A stretch of DNA of 64,000 bases from Photobacterium proteolyticum (GTDB lineage Bacteria; Pseudomonadota; Gammaproteobacteria; Enterobacterales; Vibrionaceae): NCBI RefSeq assembly GCF_001939735.1, contig NZ_MJIL01000083.1, positions 57,003 through 121,002 on the forward strand, written 5' to 3'. The notes below the pieces were generated by a model. The model was not told the DNA's origin. It did no database searches and saw nothing but the letters and a program-made list of their open reading frames with translations. Positions 36,571-45,692 of the stretch are shown in pieces (the stretch's first letter is position 1; each line of letters starts with the position of its first letter). The position numbers and the translations under genes are program-made.

Positions 36571-39500
36571 TTATCCTTCATGAGCGGTTGTGCTGGGCAA
36601 AGCCTGAGCCGCCGGAGTATCAGAAATTGTATCGCAACGATCTTTGCGGGTAAAAATTCGCAGCAGTATTGGTATCAGCAACAGGGTAACGCTGGTTGCG
36701 AATAGCTCGCCGAATACCAGTGAGACCGCTGCAGGCTTTAGATACTGTGCCTGCTCCGAGCTTTCGCTAAGAAGCGGAAGTAAACCGCACACCGTTGTAA
36801 CAGTCGTCAGGAAAATGGCCCTGACTCGGCTGGTGCCGGTATTAATCAGCGCTTCGAGCCTTGGCATCCCATTACGATAGTTACTGTTGAACCTAGTGAT
36901 CAGTATCAGTGAGTCGTTCACAACAACGCCAGTCATTGCCATCATACCGAACAAAGACAGCACACTGATCGGCAGCTCCATTAGGGCATGGCCAAAGATG
37001 GCACCCGCAAAGCCGAACGGGATCACGGCCATAATGATCAATGGCTGCCAGTAAGACTTAAGCGGAATGGCGAGTAGGGTGTATATCAATAACAATGTCA
37101 GTATCATGGCTTTTTTAAAGCCGGCCTGTACTTCGTTGATTTCCTCAAACTCACCTACGGGTTTTACAATGGCACTTGGGTATTGTTTGCTGAACGTTGG
37201 CAAAATATCCTGCTTAACCGTTTCCCAAACCGCTTCTGGCGCCTGGACTGAACGATCCTGTCGCCAGTACACTGTAATTACCTCATTTCGATTACGTCGG
37301 TAAAGGGTATGCGGCTCTTGCTCGTAAGCTGCGTCGGCAATATCGCCCAATGTCAGGAACTGGCCAGACGGTAAGAATACCGGCGAATCAAGCACACTTT
37401 GCAGGCTACGACGCTTTGCGTCACTAAACTGAAGGACGACTTTGGTTTCTTCTCCATGATGAAGAAGTCGATGGATATCATATTGACCGAAAGCACCACT
37501 AATTATATTGGCGAGATCTGACTGGGTCAGCCCCAGGTGCTTCCCATATCGATTAAGGGTAAAACGAAGCTGAGGCAGGCCGGATTGCCCGTTGTCATAG
37601 ACATCGTTAACTCCCGGGATTTTACTGAGCTGGTGGCGTAACGCCTCCGCAGCTTGCGTGGCTATCCGACGTTCGGGGGCTCTGATACTGATAGCGGTGC
37701 CGCCAGACCAGTCATCGGCAGCGGTAAATTTAACGGCATATGCACCTTCAAAATGACCGCTGGAACCTTTCCATAGATTTAGCAGGTAGTTGTTGGGTAG
37801 CTTGCTCAGAGCTTCGGTTGTCAACTCAACGGTGGCTTCGACATTGCTACTGCCGTTTGTTGCAACAAGCAGGTTAGTGATTGGCGACTCTTCCAGACCA
37901 AATTCATCGCGTATTTTATTGTTCAGTGAAGTTGCCGCCTTTTCAAGCTGATCGGCATGAAGAGCAAGCAGTTCATGAGGCGCGCCGTCTTCAAGAGAAA
38001 TATCGGCACTCAAATAGCGCCCGGGGATTTCCGGAAACAGACTTGATTTGATATTGCCGCTGAACCAAAGGCCATAGGCCAGAACCAGGGTACTGATAAA
38101 ACCAATCAGGCTCGCATACCGATAGTGAATCACGTAATTTAGCATCGGTTTGTACACCTTGTAGGTAAAGCGCTGAAGCTGCCTATCACAATATTGCTGC
38201 AGGTGCTTGAAGTGTCGGCTTAGCCAATGCTTAGGCTCTCCCTCTGGTGGTGAGCTCAGGTGAGCGGGAAGAATGAACTTACTTTCGACCAGTGAAAACA
38301 TCAGTGCCAGAATGACCACTGCCGAGAACCCAGCCAGTACTTTTGCCAGCTCATTTTCAATCCATAACATGGGAGAGAATGCGGTGATGGTGGTGAGTAC
38401 ACCAAAGACTGTCGCCACGCTAACAGCTTCCACACCTTTTCCGGCGGCTTGTTTGGGATTGGAGTATTTGGTGCGAGCCTGGTGAATACTCTCGCCGACG
38501 ACAACGGCATCGTCAACCAGGATCCCCAACACTAGGATCAAACCAAACAAGGTGATGTCGTTAATGCTGTAATCCAGTGCCGGTAAGCCCATCACACCGA
38601 GTGTGCCTGCAATCGAGACCGGGATCCCGACGGCAACCCAGAATGCGAGCTTCAGATTCAGGAACAGGCCAAGGAGTACGACGACAATTAGCAGCCCTTG
38701 CCAGGCATTGTTGCCAAGGCGGGCGAGCTGGTCTTCGATATAGGGAGCCATATCGGCCATGGTGTCGAGGTAAATATCATCAGGCAATAGGGCTCGTTGC
38801 TGCTGCAGGACTTCTTCTATCGCCTCGCTGACTCGTAACAGGTTGTCTTTTCTGCTTGTGGAAACCAGTAGGGCAATCGCGTTGTTACCGTTGTTGCGAA
38901 CCAGAGCGTCAGTCTTGACGTATTCACGGCGGATCTGGGCAATATCTTCAAGCAGCACTTCGCTGGTTGGGGTTGTTTTTACAACGATTTTGCGAAGTTT
39001 TCTGACCGTATCAGCATAGCCGTCCCCCCGCAAAAGTAGTTTGCCCTGACCATTTTTAATGGTGCCGCTTCTGGTTTCCAGCGAGGCCTGGCGGATATGG
39101 TTCGCAAGGTCGTTAAAGGCGATCCCGTAATGACGGAGACTGTCCGGATCCGGTTCGATTACCAGTTGCGATGAGCGCTTTCCCCAGTTTTCGACAGCAG
39201 AAATGGCAGGGTGTTTCTTTAGCGCAATTTCTAGCTGTCTTGCTATTGGTTGCAGCTCGTCATCACTTCGTTGACCGGAGATCACGACAAATGACGCCAG
39301 GTTGCTAAACTCGTCACGATAGATTTGTGGATTTTCCGCCAGTTCAGGAAAACCAACAATACTGTTTACCCGATTTCTGACATCCTCGATCAGGCGCTCC
39401 AGGTTGGTATCGGTGCGTTTTTTCACCCGGACGGTAGACAACCCTTCCGAAGAACGACTAGTGATTTGCTTGATTCCCGCAAGATCGCTGATCGCTTCCT

Positions 39501-39705
39501 CGATTCGTTGTGTGATCCCCTCATCGACCTGACTAGCCGTTCCGCCGGGATAACTGACACTCACCACCAGACTCGTTGGTTTGGTTTGCGGAAAACTTTC
39601 TACCCGCAGCGTTGTCAGCGAGAGCGCGCCCAGGGCCAAAATAGCAACCATTAACAAATTAGCCGCAACCGGATTATCCAGAAACCAGCGTGTTAACCAT
39701 TTCAT
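36571..39705 (-). CDS. RND-family efflux transporter, inner-membrane pump subunit
   Basis: A 1044-residue AcrB/MdtB-type pump with the twelve-helix layout, two large periplasmic loops and an N-terminal helix (WFLDNPVAANLLMVAILALG). The proton-relay aspartates are present in LGILVDDAVVVGESI, and the second half has MAMTGVVVNDSLILITRFN. It would export drugs or other small molecules using the proton gradient. Its start overlaps the adaptor gene by four bases. The overall sequence suggests the heavier, cation-neutral multidrug branch rather than a metal pump. There is no outer-membrane channel gene in the cluster, so it must use one encoded elsewhere, such as TolC. Confidence 0.95.
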   Translation of the reverse strand: MKWLTRWFLDNPVAANLLMVAILALGALSLTTLRVESFPQTKPTSLVVSVSYPGGTASQVDEGITQRIEEAISDLAGIKQITSRSSEGLSTVRVKKRTDTNLERLIEDVRNRVNSIVGFPELAENPQIYRDEFSNLASFVVISGQRSDDELQPIARQLEIALKKHPAISAVENWGKRSSQLVIEPDPDSLRHYGIAFNDLANHIRQASLETRSGTIKNGQGKLLLRGDGYADTVRKLRKIVVKTTPTSEVLLEDIAQIRREYVKTDALVRNNGNNAIALLVSTSRKDNLLRVSEAIEEVLQQQRALLPDDIYLDTMADMAPYIEDQLARLGNNAWQGLLIVVVLLGLFLNLKLAFWVAVGIPVSIAGTLGVMGLPALDYSINDITLFGLILVLGILVDDAVVVGESIHQARTKYSNPKQAAGKGVEAVSVATVFGVLTTITAFSPMLWIENELAKVLAGFSAVVILALMFSLVESKFILPAHLSSPPEGEPKHWLSRHFKHLQQYCDRQLQRFTYKVYKPMLNYVIHYRYASLIGFISTLVLAYGLWFSGNIKSSLFPEIPGRYLSADISLEDGAPHELLALHADQLEKAATSLNNKIRDEFGLEESPITNLLVATNGSSNVEATVELTTEALSKLPNNYLLNLWKGSSGHFEGAYAVKFTAADDWSGGTAISIRAPERRIATQAAEALRHQLSKIPGVNDVYDNGQSGLPQLRFTLNRYGKHLGLTQSDLANIISGAFGQYDIHRLLHHGEETKVVLQFSDAKRRSLQSVLDSPVFLPSGQFLTLGDIADAAYEQEPHTLYRRNRNEVITVYWRQDRSVQAPEAVWETVKQDILPTFSKQYPSAIVKPVGEFEEINEVQAGFKKAMILTLLLIYTLLAIPLKSYWQPLIIMAVIPFGFAGAIFGHALMELPISVLSLFGMMAMTGVVVNDSLILITRFNSNYRNGMPRLEALINTGTSRVRAIFLTTVTTVCGLLPLLSESSEQAQYLKPAAVSLVFGELFATSVTLLLIPILLRIFTRKDRCDTISDTPAAQALPSTTAHEG

Positions 39706-40865
39706 TGTGTTTCCTCGCTGTTATAGGCATAGCTGCTGGTGGCAGAGTTGTTACTGGTATAAGTAGGGGCGACTATTGTGCCGGGTATCATCGTCAATAA
39801 CGGGTACATGACGATGTTACGGCTACGCTCAGGGTGGTTAGTGAACTGGAACCACACTTCGTTGCCGTCTTCATTGAGCTGGATAATTGGCTCAAGTACG
39901 AGCTTGTTATCGTTGTTGACGCACCATACCTCACCGTCGAGGGTCAGAACGGATATAGGCAGGCGGTGAACAGGCGCACTTGGCATGATATTGAATACGA
40001 TCTTAACCTGCTGCAGTGGCAGTAACACGTTCGGTTGCATGAAAGGGTTTTCTACGGCGAGCACCAATTGGCGCTGGCGTGTTGCCGCATCAAACTCCGG
40101 GGCTAAGTAGCGCAGTTTTACTGGCCAGGTGTTGTTATCTCTATCTACCACTGAGATCTGAGTTGGGTCTATTCTGCCACCAAGCTTCTGCCATAGGCGT
40201 TTGGATAGCGACACTTTGATATCGACACTCTGACTCGAGGCAATAACATAGAGTGGTGTGCCCGTTTCGACATGCTGGGCCGGTGAGGCAAACCGTTTGA
40301 GAACGACGGCATCAAATGGCGCAACAACCCGGGTTTCTATGAGACGCTGTCTGACACTGGCCAATGCTTGCTCGGCATGATGAAGCTCGGCTGTTGCTGC
40401 TGCGACCTGGGGCTCCCGCCGGGCAAAGGCAGTACTGACGTTTTGTAGCAGAATTTTCTTGGCAACTGTCTGCTCGTGCTTTTCGCGCTCCAATTTCAGG
40501 CGTGTACTGGCCAGGTGGCTTTTGGCTTGTTCAACTTTGGCTGATATATGGGTTGGGTCAATTTGGGTAAGAAATTCTCCTTTTTTAATCAGGCTACCCG
40601 GTTCAATGTCAGTATTGAGCTCTGTCAGGTTGCCGCCGGTGGTTGCTTTTAGCTCTGTATGCCAGCGGGACTGGGTAATACCGACCGTTGATACGGAGAG
40701 CTGTCGCTGCGCCGGTGACGATGATAGTACCGTCACGACTTGAGCAGCGGGTGCCCCTGTAGTTACCGGTAATGAGTTATCGGGCAATGAGTCCAGCACC
40801 AACAGGACACCAGCAAATGACACTACAGCCAAGGTGATGGGGATTTTCTTTTTGAGTGATTTCAT
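39702..40865 (-). CDS. RND efflux periplasmic adaptor (membrane fusion protein)
   Basis: A 387-residue adaptor with an N-terminal membrane anchor (about 8-26) and no lipobox. It has a lipoyl-like domain split by an alpha-helical hairpin (TGGNLTELNTDIEPGSLIKK ... ETRVVAPFDAVVLKRF), a beta-barrel and a membrane-proximal domain. It bridges the pump to an outer-membrane channel. The stop overlaps the pump start by four bases, so the two are translationally coupled. The C-terminal tail (about 365-387) is rich in serine, asparagine and tyrosine, unusual for the family. It follows the ABC six-helix gene by ten bases. Confidence 0.93.
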   Translation of the reverse strand: MKSLKKKIPITLAVVSFAGVLLVLDSLPDNSLPVTTGAPAAQVVTVLSSSPAQRQLSVSTVGITQSRWHTELKATTGGNLTELNTDIEPGSLIKKGEFLTQIDPTHISAKVEQAKSHLASTRLKLEREKHEQTVAKKILLQNVSTAFARREPQVAAATAELHHAEQALASVRQRLIETRVVAPFDAVVLKRFASPAQHVETGTPLYVIASSQSVDIKVSLSKRLWQKLGGRIDPTQISVVDRDNNTWPVKLRYLAPEFDAATRQRQLVLAVENPFMQPNVLLPLQQVKIVFNIMPSAPVHRLPISVLTLDGEVWCVNNDNKLVLEPIIQLNEDGNEVWFQFTNHPERSRNIVMYPLLTMIPGTIVAPTYTSNNSATSSYAYNSEETQ

Positions 40866-40875
40866 GCGTTATACC

Positions 40876-41742
40876 TTATTGGTTTGCCGGCGTTAGCTGA
40901 ATACAGTTAATCCTTGTTGTGATTTCATGCAGGCGGGATAGGGTTTGCAATGCGATAGGCAGCATGATTGCGGCTTCTACGTATTCCCACGAATAGCTGA
41001 TGATGGAAAAGATGCGTCCGGGTGAAATGTCCGGTAAGGAGGCTGCCAGCCAAAGATTGGTGATAATAAAGCCGAACTGAACAAGAAAGAGAACACCGTA
41101 GAGGATCGCCTCGGAGTCAGAAAGCTGGATCTCCCGTTGGCACAGGCGTTTAAGGTGAGCCAATAACTGATGCGGGTTACGGTTGTGCAGAATACGGATC
41201 TGCTTTTCTTTTTGTTCGTTTAATGTGCTGTTTAGTCTGATAAACCGTTGATGAAATAAACTGTAAATTATCAGCATCAGGCTGGTTGATACACCGGCTG
41301 ATACTGCGAGTGATTGGGAAAAACCAAACAGAATTACTATTGCGGCAATAATTTGGATACAAGATGTGAATAGGGGAGGGAGATCCTCTTCCAGAAAATC
41401 AACCAGTTCCCGGGACATTTCAAGCCGGGCGTTACGGATTGAAACTGGGAGACGAGACAGACGAACGTTGATTTCTCGTGCCAGCTCTACCCGAATATGT
41501 CCATAAACGCGGGTGTCATACAGCCTTCTTGCCACACTGACAACCGTAATGCTGCACAGTACGACTGCCAATAGTTGCAAGGAGTCAGTGTCACCTGTCA
41601 GTAGATCATCGATAGACAGGCCAATAAACAGTGGGATCAGGGCTAGAAGGACATTCTCTGCAATGACCAGTAGCCAGGTGATGAGCATATGCCACCTGAA
41701 CAGCTTGGTAATGGCAAGAAGATTGATGTGATAAGGCCACAT
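40876..41742 (-). CDS. ABC transporter six-transmembrane-domain protein without ATPase domain
   Basis: A 288-residue membrane protein like the transmembrane half of an exporter-type ABC transporter (ABC_membrane_3 type), with about six helices (for example AENVLLALIPLFIGLSIDD, LFTSCIQIIAAIVILFGF, LFLVQFGFIITNLWLAA). It has no Walker A, Q-loop or signature, and the coding frame ends in ITTRINCIQL without an ATPase domain; none is encoded nearby. It is the first gene of the operon with the RND adaptor and pump, ten bases upstream. It may work with a free ATPase, or act as an accessory membrane subunit of the RND pump. No truncation is evident: start, stop and spacing look normal. Confidence 0.85.
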   Translation of the reverse strand: MWPYHINLLAITKLFRWHMLITWLLVIAENVLLALIPLFIGLSIDDLLTGDTDSLQLLAVVLCSITVVSVARRLYDTRVYGHIRVELAREINVRLSRLPVSIRNARLEMSRELVDFLEEDLPPLFTSCIQIIAAIVILFGFSQSLAVSAGVSTSLMLIIYSLFHQRFIRLNSTLNEQKEKQIRILHNRNPHQLLAHLKRLCQREIQLSDSEAILYGVLFLVQFGFIITNLWLAASLPDISPGRIFSIISYSWEYVEAAIMLPIALQTLSRLHEITTRINCIQLTPANQ

Positions 41743-41973
41743 TAGGTGCTCTCTCTTTAATGAATCAGGAGGAAAAGTTGTTTTATCGGGATGACGATAT
41801 TGTCTCTGCCATGATTCTGAAAAACGTGTCCGCTTTTGCTCTAATGCTGGTTATTTATATGGAAGATATATGTTTTTGAATCTACAGATGCCTTTTTCTT
41901 ATGTTGCTTGATGGGAACAACGAGAGAAGACGGTAGGCAAGGGAAATAGTTCTGGAGCGATAAAATGAAAAAT

Positions 41974-41997
41974 GCCGCCTAGTGGAGCGTAGGCGGC
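41974..41997 (-). terminator. Rho-independent terminator of the gap gene
   Basis: GCCGCCTA-GTGGAGCG-TAGGCGGC, followed on the minus strand by ATTTTTC, 40 bases past the GAPDH stop. Most of the remaining gap up to 41743 should hold the efflux operon promoter; I saw no clear operator there. Confidence 0.82.
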
Positions 41998-42038
41998 AAA
42001 TAGCAAGAGGGGTATTTTATAGTTATCTTATAGCAGTG

Positions 42039-43478
42039 TTATTTAGCTTCAGGGTAGGTTTTGTAACGCACACCCATCATTTGTTCCATGCAGTGTACGA
42101 CCTGGCAGCTGTAGCCAAATTCGTTGTCGTACCAAATGTAGAGCACACAACGTTTGTCCTGGGCGATAGTCGCGGCACCATCAACCACACCGGCATGGCG
42201 AGAACCAACAATATCGGTAGAGACGATTTCGGTAGATTGCGTGTAGTCAATCTGGCCGGAAAGCGGTGAGTTCAGAGCCATCTCACGCAGGTACGTGTTA
42301 AGCGCTTCAGCATCAACGTCAGAATCAAGGTTTAGGTTGGCAATAGCCATGGAAACGTTCGGGGTCGGAACGCGAATAGCATTACCGGTTAGTTTTCCTG
42401 CTAGCTCTGGCAGCGCCTTGGCAACGGCCTTAGCTGCACCCGTAGAGGTAAGAACCATGTTCAATGCAGCAGATCGACCACGACGCTCGCCGCTGTGGAA
42501 GTTATCAATCAGGTTCTGGTCGTTGGTAAACGAGTGAACGGTTTCGATATGTCCCGACTGGATACCATACTTGTCGTTAACCGCTTTCAGAATCGGAGTA
42601 ATGGCGTTGGTTGTACAGCTGGCGGCCGAGATGATCTGGTCTTCATCCAGGATATCAGACTCGTTAACACCGAATACGACATTCTTGAGATCGCCTTTGC
42701 CCGGAGCGGTCAGCAGTACTTTTTTCGCGCCAGCACACTCAAGGTGCTTGCCAAGGCCTTCGGCGTCGCGCCACATACCTGTGTTATCAACAACAAGTGC
42801 GTTGTTGATACCGTAAGTTGTGTAGTCAACTTCAGCCGGGCTGTTCGCATAAATAACCTGGATATAATTACCGTTAACGATGATTGCTTTACGGCTTTCG
42901 TCAACGGTGATGCTGCCATTGAACTGACCGTGAACAGAGTCACGACGGAGCAGGCTGGCACGTTTTTCCAGATCACCATCTTTGCCGCCACGAACGACGA
43001 TCGCACGTAGGCGAAGCGGATAGCCCTGGCCGCTCTTATCAATAAGCAGGCGAGCCAACAGACGACCGATTCGGCCGAAGCCGTAGAGAACTACATCCTG
43101 AGTCTCGACAGACTGCGAGCTGCTGAGTGATTCGGCAAGGGCTGTATTTAAAAAGTCATTCAGATTGCTTACATCGTCTTGGTTTTTCCAGTATTCGTAA
43201 GCTAGTTGACCGACATCAATTCGGCAAGGTGACAGGTCAAGTTCGGTCAGTGCCTGTATCAGCGGTAATGTTTGAGAAGGAGAGAGCTCGCTACCGGTAT
43301 AGCGACGGGCAACGCGGTGTGCCTTAATGATATCGATTACAGAGGCATTGACAATTTGGCGACCGAACAGAAGGATTTCTACGCCTTTCTGACGGTATAG
43401 CTGGCCAAGAAGTGGTGAGATGGATTCTGCATTGGTTTGGCTTGTTTGCCAGTCTAGAAGATATTTTTCCGGACTCAT
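42039..43478 (-). CDS. Glyceraldehyde-3-phosphate dehydrogenase, N-terminally extended form
   Basis: A 479-residue GAPDH, about 145 longer than the usual enzyme. The first 125 residues are a helical extension unrelated to the catalytic fold; then DVVLYGFGRIGRLLARLLI starts the NAD-binding domain, and the catalytic cysteine is C288 in SAASCTTNAITPIL. It converts glyceraldehyde 3-phosphate to 1,3-bisphosphoglycerate in glycolysis, or the reverse in gluconeogenesis. Extended forms of this type occur in Vibrio and relatives as a second GAPDH beside gapA. It stands alone with a good terminator. Whether it serves glycolysis or gluconeogenesis is not visible here; PpsA, Cra and FruBKA nearby are in the same pathway. 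Confidence 0.93.
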   Translation of the reverse strand: MSPEKYLLDWQTSQTNAESISPLLGQLYRQKGVEILLFGRQIVNASVIDIIKAHRVARRYTGSELSPSQTLPLIQALTELDLSPCRIDVGQLAYEYWKNQDDVSNLNDFLNTALAESLSSSQSVETQDVVLYGFGRIGRLLARLLIDKSGQGYPLRLRAIVVRGGKDGDLEKRASLLRRDSVHGQFNGSITVDESRKAIIVNGNYIQVIYANSPAEVDYTTYGINNALVVDNTGMWRDAEGLGKHLECAGAKKVLLTAPGKGDLKNVVFGVNESDILDEDQIISAASCTTNAITPILKAVNDKYGIQSGHIETVHSFTNDQNLIDNFHSGERRGRSAALNMVLTSTGAAKAVAKALPELAGKLTGNAIRVPTPNVSMAIANLNLDSDVDAEALNTYLREMALNSPLSGQIDYTQSTEIVSTDIVGSRHAGVVDGAATIAQDKRCVLYIWYDNEFGYSCQVVHCMEQMMGVRYKTYPEAK

Positions 43479-43806
43479 CTTTACTTAGGACCTTTCACGT
43501 TTAGGGAAGAGAAACAGGACTATATCCTGTGGACTGTTATCGTTGTTATGGGGCGCAAGTGTAACGTTTGCGTCGTTTTTATCCTAGTAAAATTAATAAC
43601 TTGTAAATGTGATCTTTGTCGGGTTAAATTGGTGATCTTCATCAAGTTTTAAGTTGATTGTTCTGCTTTTATCCGGCTGGATCTAGTAACTTATTTTTTA
43701 ACGATTTATTCACTTTTCGTGATGAATTCAAACAATTAGCAGTCTGTATTGTTTACAAGGGTAGATCTAGACGGTAATCCTGCAAGAAGTGTGGGTTTTT
43801 ATTGTA
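43479..43806. other. Intergenic region with the gap promoter
   Basis: About 330 AT-rich bases upstream of the GAPDH gene, which is transcribed away from the diguanylate cyclase gene on the same strand. It should contain the gap promoter. I found no hairpin with a T run and no convincing palindrome. Confidence 0.4.
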
Positions 43807-45516
43807 TTAGCTTGCAGCCACCTGGTTCCTACCACTGTTTTTGGCTGTGTATAACGCGGTATCTGCTCTTTGTAAAATGGCTTCGAATGAATCACCCTTG
43901 GTAAAATTCGAGACTCCGATACTGGCAGTGATGGTGCCGATATTGCTGATATCGAGCTGGCTGATGCTTTTGGTGAGCCTCTGGCAGACAATGGCTGAGT
44001 AGCCTTTCTTGGTATCTGGCAAGACAATGAGAAACTCTTCACCTCCCCATCGGTATACCCGATCGTTTGGTCGGAGTGTTTCTTTTAGTGTTTCTCCAAC
44101 CGCGCACAGCACTTCGTCACCCGCCTGATGGCCATAGGTATCATTGATGCTTTTGAATAAGTCGATATCCAAAATGGCGACTGCCAAAGGCTGGAAGTCC
44201 ATGTTGTAGCGTTTAATATGAGCGACGATTTCACGGGACGCCGCCCTGCGGTTGGGCAAACCTGTGAGTTCGTCGGTATAGGCATGTGCCCGCAAAATTT
44301 TCGATGCAGCCTGTAATTCTTTATTGCGTTCATCCAGATCTTTGGTGCGTTGCTGGACGATTGATTCTAGCTCTTGATTGAATTGGTGCAGTTTACGTTG
44401 TGCCGTGATCCGACGTTTAATATTGATAGTGAGTATTGAGATAACGACAAGCATGAAGATAAACAGAGCAATCGTGCTGTTTATCAGCTTTGCGTGTTCG
44501 TCATAGAGCGATACCGGGCGATTGATGACGGTGCTCGGTGCGGGTAGGCGGCTTAAGTCGATACCAAATCGTTTTAGTTGGTGATAGTCGAAATAGGGTG
44601 AATAATGTGCTTTTCCCGGCACTTTGATGTTTTTCAACGGAACACCGTCAAGAACCTTGATGGCTATTTTTGCGGCATTTTTACCGTGCTCATAGGGGTT
44701 ATTCATGAGCCCACCTAATCCCCCGTAACCGATAATGATCGTTCCCCACATGCCATAAACAGGTACTTTGCTTTTTTGAGTTAAGAGCGGCAGATGATGT
44801 TCATAGGAGAAATAGGTACCTAGTTTATCCTTATGAATGGCTAGCATCAGGAAAACAGAATTAAAGTCTGCAGTTTCCGCTCTTTGGTAGAGCTCCGGGA
44901 TTGAGAACTGATCCCAAACCTCTAATGTAACGTGCTTTTTATGCGGATCAGCTTGCCATTGTGCTTTGATCTCTCTCGCTTTCTTGCCCATATTCAAACC
45001 AAGGCCTGTGGTGTCGCTCAGCATTATGATCCGCATCGTTCTGGGCTGAAGCTGTAAAATCATATCCAGATTTCCTTCAATCTCCATGCCTTCAGCTATG
45101 CCGATAATGTTACCGTGGCGCGCCATCATTTTCGTGTTGGGTACGTTGACGCCACTATAGACAACAGGTTTGCCAGGAAATAAGTCTTTGCCATTTTCGA
45201 TCATGAAATTATACGCATGATCGTCGGTGGTCATTATGAGATCGGGTTCGTATACTTGATATTTGTGTTTGAGAAGTTCAATGAGTTTGGTGTGATAAAC
45301 CTCATCATCCACAAATCGTCTTTCGTCCATGTATTCAATATGAAGATTCTCCGCATGAACGGTATCTATCAGTACATCTTTGATGCCCTGAGTTTGCTGA
45401 GTTGTCCATTGGTACTGGGGGTGATATGAATTAACAAGAAGCACAATTGGCTCCTCTTTAGACCACGCCAATAGAGGAAGAGAGAAAAGTAAAAACAATA
45501 TCAACTTTACAGCCAT
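43807..45516 (-). CDS. Diguanylate cyclase with periplasmic ABC-substrate-binding-like sensor
   Basis: A 569-residue protein from the ATG at 45516; an upstream TTG would add nine residues. A signal peptide (1-19) precedes an ABC-type substrate-binding domain (about 22-330: PIVLLVNSYHPQYQWTTQQT and VVYSGVNVPNTK), then a membrane helix (about 345-370), a coiled coil (about 380-415) and a GGDEF domain with WGGEEFLIV preceded by the inhibitory RPND site. It should sense a solute in the periplasm and make cyclic di-GMP. The binding domain resembles those of tryptophan/tyrosine-type ABC binding proteins, but the ligand is not known. Confidence 0.93.
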   Translation of the reverse strand: MAVKLILFLLFSLPLLAWSKEEPIVLLVNSYHPQYQWTTQQTQGIKDVLIDTVHAENLHIEYMDERRFVDDEVYHTKLIELLKHKYQVYEPDLIMTTDDHAYNFMIENGKDLFPGKPVVYSGVNVPNTKMMARHGNIIGIAEGMEIEGNLDMILQLQPRTMRIIMLSDTTGLGLNMGKKAREIKAQWQADPHKKHVTLEVWDQFSIPELYQRAETADFNSVFLMLAIHKDKLGTYFSYEHHLPLLTQKSKVPVYGMWGTIIIGYGGLGGLMNNPYEHGKNAAKIAIKVLDGVPLKNIKVPGKAHYSPYFDYHQLKRFGIDLSRLPAPSTVINRPVSLYDEHAKLINSTIALFIFMLVVISILTINIKRRITAQRKLHQFNQELESIVQQRTKDLDERNKELQAASKILRAHAYTDELTGLPNRRAASREIVAHIKRYNMDFQPLAVAILDIDLFKSINDTYGHQAGDEVLCAVGETLKETLRPNDRVYRWGGEEFLIVLPDTKKGYSAIVCQRLTKSISQLDISNIGTITASIGVSNFTKGDSFEAILQRADTALYTAKNSGRNQVAAS

Positions 45517-45692
45517 CTTGTATGAGACCTTATCTAATACCAACTACTTATCCAGGTTGGATATACTGCAGCTAAGGATTTCTACAAGTATAGATTTTTT
45601 AAATGAAGTGCTTAGGGCTGCGGAGTCTACCTAAAGGAATCTCCGCTGCCAATGTGGAAAGAGATAAGCGTTTTACAGTGTTACTGATGGAG

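Noticed and set aside
40876..41742. ABC six-helix gene as a truncated pseudogene
   Set aside because: The gene has a normal start, ends cleanly ten bases before the adaptor gene, and no ATPase-like remnant is found in any nearby frame; standalone six-helix proteins form a known family.
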